Positions 56,826 through 64,000 of a stretch of DNA of 64,000 nt are shown here, one piece after another. The DNA is from Henckelia pumila (taxonomy: Eukaryota > Streptophyta > Magnoliopsida > Lamiales > Gesneriaceae): the NCBI RefSeq assembly GCF_033568475.1, contig NC_133123.1:3658001-3722000 (forward strand). Direction: 5' to 3'. The notes beneath the pieces are model-generated. The model saw only the letters and a program-made list of their open reading frames with translations, ran no database searches and was not told where the DNA came from. The number at the start of each line of letters is the position of its first letter. The stretch's first letter is position 1. The position numbers were made by a program, and so were the translations under genes.

Positions 56826-59800
56826 TGAAACGACCCTAATTCTATAATTATTAAATAAATAAATATGCGGAAATTTTTTTTTTTTTTTATATACTTACTA
56901 AATAAAATATGTACATATATGCCCATACATATATGCACAGAATAAAAAGATTTAAAAATAAATAAATAAATAAACAATTAAATACTTAAATAAAAATGCA
57001 TTCTTTAAAATAAAATAAATATCTGAGTCAAACATTTAGTTAAAAAATACTGCATAAATAAAATGATTAAAATTTGCATGCACTGACAATAATCAATAAA
57101 ATATTCAAAACTCACAACCACTGAAAAAATAATATAACGTATGTAACGTGCTGACATAATCAAAACATGCATGTGACTCAGACGTCTATCACGGTCACGG
57201 GGTCACTGCATACCCGCTCATACATCCTTGCCTCCGGTGGGTACAACCTCATCCTCAATGTACTCACCTGCTGAAACATCCTAGAACTTCTAGTGAATTT
57301 TTTTTTTTTTTTAAAATAACTCTCTAACTATAAAATAATAAATATATATATATGCACATACATATATATATCGTACTAAAAAAAATATACTTTACTTAAT
57401 TTAAAATATATCTACACATTAAACATAAATAATAACAAAAGTACATGCATGAAAATAAATACCTAACATTAAATACTAAATAATATTTTATAAGAATTCC
57501 ATAATAAAACTCCTAAATAATATTTCTTTCACAAAAATTCATGAAAACTTAGAAAATAAATACTTAAATAAAAAATCCATGCATATACTAAATATATATA
57601 ATAATAAAACTTATGCGGAAATAAAGGTTCTAGTCTCAACATAAAATTCATAATTGAGCGATGGTCACGGGTACTAGCCGCCTGGATACTCATACGCCCT
57701 CGCCGCCAGTCGGGAACACATTAACTTCATTAATAATCTGCTCACCTGCACCATTTAAATCTAGTGAGCCTAGAGGCTCAGCACGTTCTATCCTTATATA
57801 ACAAAATGAAACCACACACAAGCACACATCATATAAAATACGTGAATATAATTACATGTGCATGATCTTAAAAATATATGCATATAGACATGAATAAATA
57901 ATTATAATGCTTCATCATCATGCTAAACATAAACATCATATTTAATAAATCTCATTAAATACTTTTCATCATTTCTTAGTTCTCAACAGGTCGTATCCAT
58001 GTCGGTGGCATCATACTAAGCGATTGATCAATCTATAAACCAACGTACGCGGCGGTGGGATTTCCACCTCTGTGCTGCTACTTCACCAGCCCTCTCAGCT
58101 GGATCCATAAGCTCATCATACTTATACATCATTAGGAAGGTCACCGGGCCCAGGTATCCCGGCCTCCAACCACATCACTTTTCACCTTCACTTCAACTTC
58201 CATAAAAATATATTTTTCTTAACATGCAATTAAACTTATCATAAAAATTCTTAATGATGCATGAACATAAAAATTCTCATATATTTCTTTATTTTCATGA
58301 AAATTCGCCCGTAAATATATATTTAATTTATTTTCTTAAAAATAATACTTATATATCTAATAAAAATGCATGCATGAATTAAATATATATTTACGAACAT
58401 TTATTTTTCCAAGGACTTGTTCGAGCTGCTGACCCCTAGACTTAAACTCAAAAATTCTTAGACTGGCCCAAAAACCCAAAAGCCCAACCTGACTTGGCCC
58501 ATTAAGCTTCTTGGGCCCTCAAGCCCAAGAGAAACTAACGGGCTCACTTAAAATATACTTTAAGCCCATTAACTAATTAACTTAACATTTAATTAATAAA
58601 AGTATTATTTAACCATTAATTATAAACTAGACCGATAAAATTATTAAACCCGACAAAACTTGGCCCAATAATTCTCATGGATCACACGGCCCATGACAAA
58701 TTAGTGGGCTCACTTCATTAATTATTTAATCCCATTAAACTATTTCAATTAATTAATTAATCAAGCCCAACTCATTAATTAATTTACTAACTTAAACTCT
58801 TAATTAATTAAAATAAAATACCCAAGCCTAATTAATAAAAATCTAGACACGGACTAAAATTAATTTGACCCATCAAGACGTGACCCGACCCGAACCCGGA
58901 CCCAAGCCCGGACCTCCTAAAAAAAGAAAACCCCTAACCCGAACTAAACAAAAGAACCCACTTCCCAAACCCAATCATGCACGTACAGACTTTCCTTATT
59001 CCATTCTTTTCTCGGCCGTGAGCAGCAGGCCATTATGGCCTGCGCCGGCCAGATCCGGCCACCCACCGGCCGGATCTCCACTACCCAGACGTAGCCCACA
59101 TTTGGGCGGTTCCAACGAGCCATGACTCGACTAAAACCGATCCCTACACAGCCCTAGCGAATCACGCTTCCGGGAATCCCGAAACTGCCGCGCAAGTTGC
59201 GCAGTCCACACACCGTGGATTTTCTGACCAGCTCCGGCCACCACCGACCGGAGCTCCGACACCTGGACCACCCCTGAACCCAGTGCATCCCCAAGACCAG
59301 GCCTGACTCGAGCCAAGCCCATGCATGGCTCGGCCAAGCCCCCCAAACCCAACCGATGCCACTGCTCGCGCGTAGCTGCTGTCATGGCCGACTCCAGGAT
59401 GGCTCCAGCCCTTCCAGCCATGAACCACCTAGCCAAAACCGACCCTAAGGACCCTAGCTCGAACCTTAAACCGATGGTTAGCTCCTCTAACAGCCCATGG
59501 ATCAAAATCATGCATAAATAAGCCAACATGTAAATAAAACGTGAATGCTTGGCATGAACATGAAGATTATTATTCTAAAACCACATACACATGCAATCAT
59601 CCAATCTTTCATGCATAAATCAGTGTATAATGATTTAAATGGTGTTCAAGAATGGATTCGAAACGTGCCTTGTTGAAGATTTAAACAAAACGTTGATATC
59701 GACACGTATCGGCTCGCCGGGACGAACGGACCTTCAAACTAATTTAAAAACCTTGAAGAATTGATTATGGAGGCTAGTGATTCTGTTGTAAAAATGTGGG

Positions 59801-62683
59801 AGATGAGAAGGAAGAAGGTGGAGGCGGCTAGGTGAGAAAACGTGAATGGAGGTAGGAGGATTAGGGTAGATTTTTAAGATAATATAGGTTTAATAAATAA
59901 ATAGATAATTAGGATAATTAAATACTCAAATTTTAAACTTTTAAAATAAATTCTAATTTGCTAAAACTAAGTAAATCCCGAAATTATAAATAATTGGATT
60001 TTTAAAGCTTAATAAAAGTCATTAAAATGACTTATTTTGGGTAAAAACTAGCATATAATTAAAAATATATATCTAAATACCTTAATTTTCTTCATATTAT
60101 ACCATAAAATAATATTTTAAGGCTACTAAAAATATCATAAAATATTTTGGGTGTAAAAGTAATATTTCGTCCGTCCACGGTCCCGCCTACGCAATCATAA
60201 AATAAACTTTCTAAGATAAATTCATAAATCACATCATACCTATTTAAATACCGAACAAATATTTAAAACATGCTAATAAATCATATAATTTAAATAATCA
60301 CTCATAAAAACAATTTGACACATTTTCACATTATTTTAAAATTATTAAATCCCCTAGTTATGCATGCGGATTTACGTGCCGAATTTCTGGGCGTTACACC
60401 TGCACCATACCAGTGTAGTGAGCCTAGAGGCCCAACATGCTAACATAACAAGGGTTTAAAATAATTTAAAACACTTAAATACTAGTACATAACATATACA
60501 TGAATGAGCATGCTTAAAATATCATAAACATAACATAACTTAAATTAACTTAAATATCATAATCATACATAATACATAAACATTGTTGAGCAATTAATTT
60601 TCTAACATCGCATGGTTGTATCCGTAGTGTAACCTTAAATCATACATTAAATACTGATCAGCGTGGAAACCAACGTACGTGGCGGTGACGAATCACCTCT
60701 TAAATTGGCAGTAAACTGCCCTTCAATAGGTCACATATGGGGACGAATCCCCCTTAAATTGTCACACTACTTCAACTTCCAACATAAAATATTTTATTAT
60801 TGCTCAACCTTAAATATTTAATTATGCATAAAATTATTTCATGAATGCTTGTACTTAAATAAAAGGTGTGTCCTTCATATATATTTAATTTAATTTCTTA
60901 CTAACATATAAATATTAAAATAACTTCAATGCATAAAATAATTAAATATATAATCAGGACACATGCAAATTTCTCACGGATGGTCCTGGACTGCTGGCCC
61001 TAACACTCAAGCCCACTTACTTAAATCTGGCCCATTAACACTGAGACTGGCCCAAATACATACTTAAGCCCAATAAAAATTATTCTAAGCCCAATTAAAT
61101 AATTAAAGCCCATTAAAACATTCTAGGCCCAATAACATACTTAAACTGGCCCAATGGGCCCAAAAGCCCAAAGGCTGACCCAATCATTTCCATGGACTGG
61201 CCCAAAAATTCTCATGGGCTTTCAAGCCCATAAAAATCATTGGGCTAACTTAAATAAATTATTTAAGTCCCAAATAAAATTATTTGGAGGCCCAAATAAT
61301 TTTCTAATTAATTTAAAAAAAACCCAAAAATACACCTAAACTATTAAATACTTAGAAATTAAAATACCCGAGCCCGGCCCACCAAACCCGGACCCGGACC
61401 ACCTGACCCGACCCTAGACCTACCAGACCCGACCCTGACCCCAAGACCCGACCCAGCACCCCAGCCCAGCCCAAAACCCGAACCCCCCCCCCCTAGCCCT
61501 TCTACCCGCTGCGCGAGCAGCAGCCCTTTAAGGGCTGCTGCCGCCTTGCTCTGGCCATGGCCGGCCGGAGCGCCGCCGGCAGGACCTTCCCAGGGTCCTG
61601 CCGGTCCTAACCCAAGCCACGCCCCGTTGGTCCATGGCCCTGCATGGACCAGCCGAGCCTTCTTCCCCATAACCCTAATCTGCAACCACCTAGGACCAAC
61701 ACATGAACCCCTTCGAACCTAGCCCATTCCAGCCTGAACCGTCTGACCCCAACCGACCCTAAGGCACCCTAGGACACCTCTGGACCGAGCCATCAGCCTT
61801 GGACCAATCCATGTAATAAAAACGTGAACATGATCAACCAAACAAGAGACATGCGCATACATTCAAAAACTGATTCGATTTTCTGAAATCTAGATTGAAA
61901 AATCTGATGCCTACACACACACCCGCATAATAACTGATATGGTATGAAAAAGAGAAAGGAAGACATGCCTTTCACCGATGAAGATAATATAACAAAGTGC
62001 GTAGAACGTTTTCGGGACGACTACGACGAGCAACCTTCGAAAAAACTTCAAAAATCTTCTATGGTTTTTCTCGTACTGTTTGCGTCGATGGAGGGGAAAG
62101 GGAGAAGTGATGGAGGCGGCTAGGGTGAGGCAAAGGAGATTGAACGTGTGATTTTGAGTCTAGGCGTGGGTTTGGGGATTATTTTAAGTAGATAATATTT
62201 TTAATAACTAATTAGGAGATAATACCAACTTAAAAAAAATCTCCCAACTAATTCAAATACTAGCTAACTTAATAAAATAATTAAATCCCGAAATAAAGAA
62301 TTAAGGGAATTTTAAAGATAATAAAAAGTCATTAAAATGGCTTAATTTGGATAAAAACGGACTCCTAAAATTATTTAAAATCAAATACTGAAAATTTTGA
62401 GGAAATAAAACTCAAAATAATATTTTTGGGCTCCTAAAAGACTCATAAAATAATCTGGATAGAAAGTTGTCATCTCGTCCGTCCACGGTCCCGCCTACGC
62501 GATAAAATAATTAAAATACTAAAAATCATAAAAATCACTAATTATGGGTTAAATGCTTAAAAAATAAATTAAATCATGCATAAATAATTCACATAATTAT
62601 TTAACCCATAAATCACAAATTTAAATAATTAAATATCCTAATTATGCATGCGGATTTACGTATTTAAAATACCGGGTGTTACA
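56826..62683 (-). repeat. 3' LTR of the chromovirus, split by a nested solo LTR
   Basis: Two pieces, 56826-57271 and 60399-62683, form one LTR of about 2.7 kb. The pieces match successive parts of the nested LTR: 57180-57266 corresponds to 57660-57746, and 60404-60440 to 57748-57780, which shows where the interruption fell. Contains a GC-rich patch at 61370-61700 and the motif CGTCCGTCCACGGTCCCGCC near 62477. Confidence 0.8.
57272..60398 (-). repeat. Solo LTR of a related chromovirus, nested
   Basis: 3127 bp, TGAAACATCC on the left and GGGCGTTACA on the right, i.e. TG...CA ends, flanked by an exact 5-bp duplication CCTGC (57267-57271, 60399-60403). No internal region or second LTR, so it is the product of LTR-LTR recombination. 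It shares landmarks with the host LTR (CCAACGTACGCGGCGGTG near 58041, CGTCCGTCCACGGTCCCGCC near 60167), but the two are clearly diverged, so it belongs to a related subfamily. Confidence 0.87.
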
Positions 62684-62728
62684 ATTCTCCCCCCCTTAAA
62701 TTGAATTTCGTCCTCGAAATTAAAGTAC

Positions 62729-63898
62729 TTACCCGAACAACTCCGGGTACCGAGTCCTCATGTCTGCCTCGGTCTCCCAAGTAGCTTCCTCCTCCGAGTG
62801 ATTCAGCCACTGGACTCTGACCATCGATATGACCCGCGTCCTAAGCCTCCGCTCCACCCTAGCCAAAATTCGTACTGGCCTCTCCTCATACACTAGATCT
62901 GATGGCAACTGCAAGGGCTCGAAATCCAACATGTGCGACGGGTTGGAGACATATCTCCGAAGCATGGATACATGGAAAACGTTGTGCACTGCCGCTAGCC
63001 CTGGAGGTAGAGCTAACCGGTAGGCCAATGTGCCAACTCTCTCCAAGATCTCGAATGGCCCTATATACCTCGGATTAAGCTTGCCTCTCCGGCCAAAACG
63101 CACTACTCCCTTCATCGGTGACACCTTCAGGAATACGTGATCACCTACAGCGAACTCCAAATCTCGTCGTCTGGCATCTGCATAACTCTTCTGCTGACTC
63201 TGAGCAGTCCTCATCCGATCTCGAATCTGAGTCACTATGTCAGCTGTCTGCTGCACAATCTCAGGACCCAGCAAAATCCGCTCACCAACCTCATCCCAAT
63301 GCACAGGAGATCTACATCTCCTCCCATACAATGCTGCATAAGGAGCCATACCTATAGACGACTGAAAACTGTTGTTATAGGTAAACTCCACTAATGGCAG
63401 TCTAGTCTCCCAAGAGCCCCGAAAATCAATGACACAAGCTCTCAGAAGATCCTCGAGAACCTGGATCACTCTTTCAGACTGACCATCTGTCTGGGGATGA
63501 AATGCTGTACTGAACAAAAGCCTCGTCCCCAAAGCTGTGTGCAGACTCTTCCAAAACGCAGATGTGAATCTCGGATCTCTGTCTGACACAATAGACACTG
63601 GTATGTCATGCAGTCTAACAATCTCTCTGATGTAAAGCTCTGCATACTGTGTCAAAGTATAAGTAGTCCTCACCGGCAAGAAATGAGCTGACTTGGTGAG
63701 TCTATCCACAATCACCCAAATCGCTGTACAACCTCTGGCACTCCTCGGTAAGCCAACCACAAAGTCCATGGTAATATTCTCCCATTTCCATTCCGGAATA
63801 GGAAGAGGTCTAAGAAGTCCTGCTGGACGCTGATGCTCTGCCTTGACTTGCTGACAAGTCAAGCACTCTGACACCACTCTCCCGATGTCACTCTTCAT
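62729..63898 (-). pseudogene. Chromovirus pol: integrase and chromodomain region
   Basis: A 389-codon open stretch. It shows the end of the zinc-binding domain (CLTCQQVKAEHQRPAGLL), the integrase core with the D, D and E positions in TMDFVVGLP, VSDRDPRFTS and HPQTDGQSERVIQ, the GPFEILERVGTLAYRLALP module, and a C-terminal chromodomain-like end (VRVQWLNHSEEEATWETE), which marks the chromovirus lineage of Ty3/gypsy. The more upstream parts of pol are beyond the window. Treated as part of a broken element. Confidence 0.88.
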
Positions 63899-64000
63899 CC
63901 CGGGCCATCAATACAATAGCTGCAAATCTTTGTACATCTTCATACTTCCGGGGTGAATGGAGTACGGAGATGTGTGAGCCTCTGCTAAAATCTCAGCTCT

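Larger units (their letters stand above)
56826..64000 (-). mobile_element. Ty3/gypsy chromovirus (Tekay/Del-like), 3' part, off the right edge
   Basis: Minus-strand element: the integrase and chromodomain part of pol lies at 62729-63898 and continues beyond the window, followed (leftward) by a purine-rich tract AAGGGGGGGAGAAT and the 3' LTR, which starts TGTAACACCCGG at 62683 and ends TTTCA at 56826. That LTR is interrupted by a solo LTR (57272-60398); without it the LTR is about 2.7 kb. The 5' part is outside the window, so age and target duplication cannot be read. It looks broken (about one break visible in pol), in addition to the inserted LTR. Confidence 0.85.

Noticed and set aside
59131-59529. 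GC-rich 132-codon open frame on the minus strand, and a similar one at 61359-61685
   Set aside because: Both lie inside LTR sequence at corresponding GC-rich islands; they encode low-complexity sequence and read open because stops are rare in GC-rich DNA.

Overview
The window is nuclear DNA from a flowering plant, almost certainly a core eudicot. The evidence is spliced genes with GT-AG introns, proteins that read as orthologues of Arabidopsis families (CTR1, FACKEL, plastid ATP synthase gamma, S40, NIP RING-H2, OTU2, PADRE), very AT-rich intergenic DNA, and plant-type MITEs and LTR retrotransposons. Species cannot be fixed from the sequence alone. Exon models were built by hand from reading frames, splice signals and remembered family sequences; no alignment or database search was run.

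Layout. 1-3845 (minus): the 5' half of a CTR1-type Raf-like kinase gene, running off the left edge. 6255-11331 (minus): a complete 13-exon C-14 sterol reductase (FACKEL). 13251-16869 (minus): a complete 11-exon beta-1,3-galactosyltransferase. 16870-23412: a long AT-rich gene-poor stretch with a LINE-type RNase H relic, a foldback MITE and an unexplained GC-rich island. 23413-23961 (minus): an S40/DUF584 senescence-regulator gene. 26918-28054 (minus): an intronless plastid ATP synthase gamma gene in which one of the two redox-switch cysteines is serine. 29626-31631 (minus): an RNI/LRR-like protein gene. 32613-37046: a structurally complete non-autonomous LTR retrotransposon with a perfect 5-bp target duplication and an internal 46-bp tandem array. 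38220-40877 (plus): a NIP-type RING-H2 E3 ligase gene with an apparent GA in place of GT at one splice donor; a decayed copy of its first exon lies at about 43.1 kb. 43570-47539 (minus): an 8-exon OTU deubiquitinase. 50267-50536 (plus): a small myristoylated PADRE-type protein. 53695-54936 (plus): an AT-hook protein. 56826-64000: the 3' end of a Ty3/gypsy chromovirus whose LTR is interrupted by a solo LTR of a relative.

The genes are ordinary single-copy-style housekeeping and signalling loci (ethylene signalling, sterol synthesis, glycosylation, plastid ATP synthesis, ubiquitin turnover, stress and senescence) with no sign of a functional cluster. No previously undescribed multi-gene system was found. 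The points most worth a second look are the gamma subunit lacking a regulatory cysteine, the non-canonical splice donor in the RING-H2 gene, the three-frame-open 46-bp array inside the LTR element, the nested chromovirus LTRs, and several MITEs with clear target duplications.
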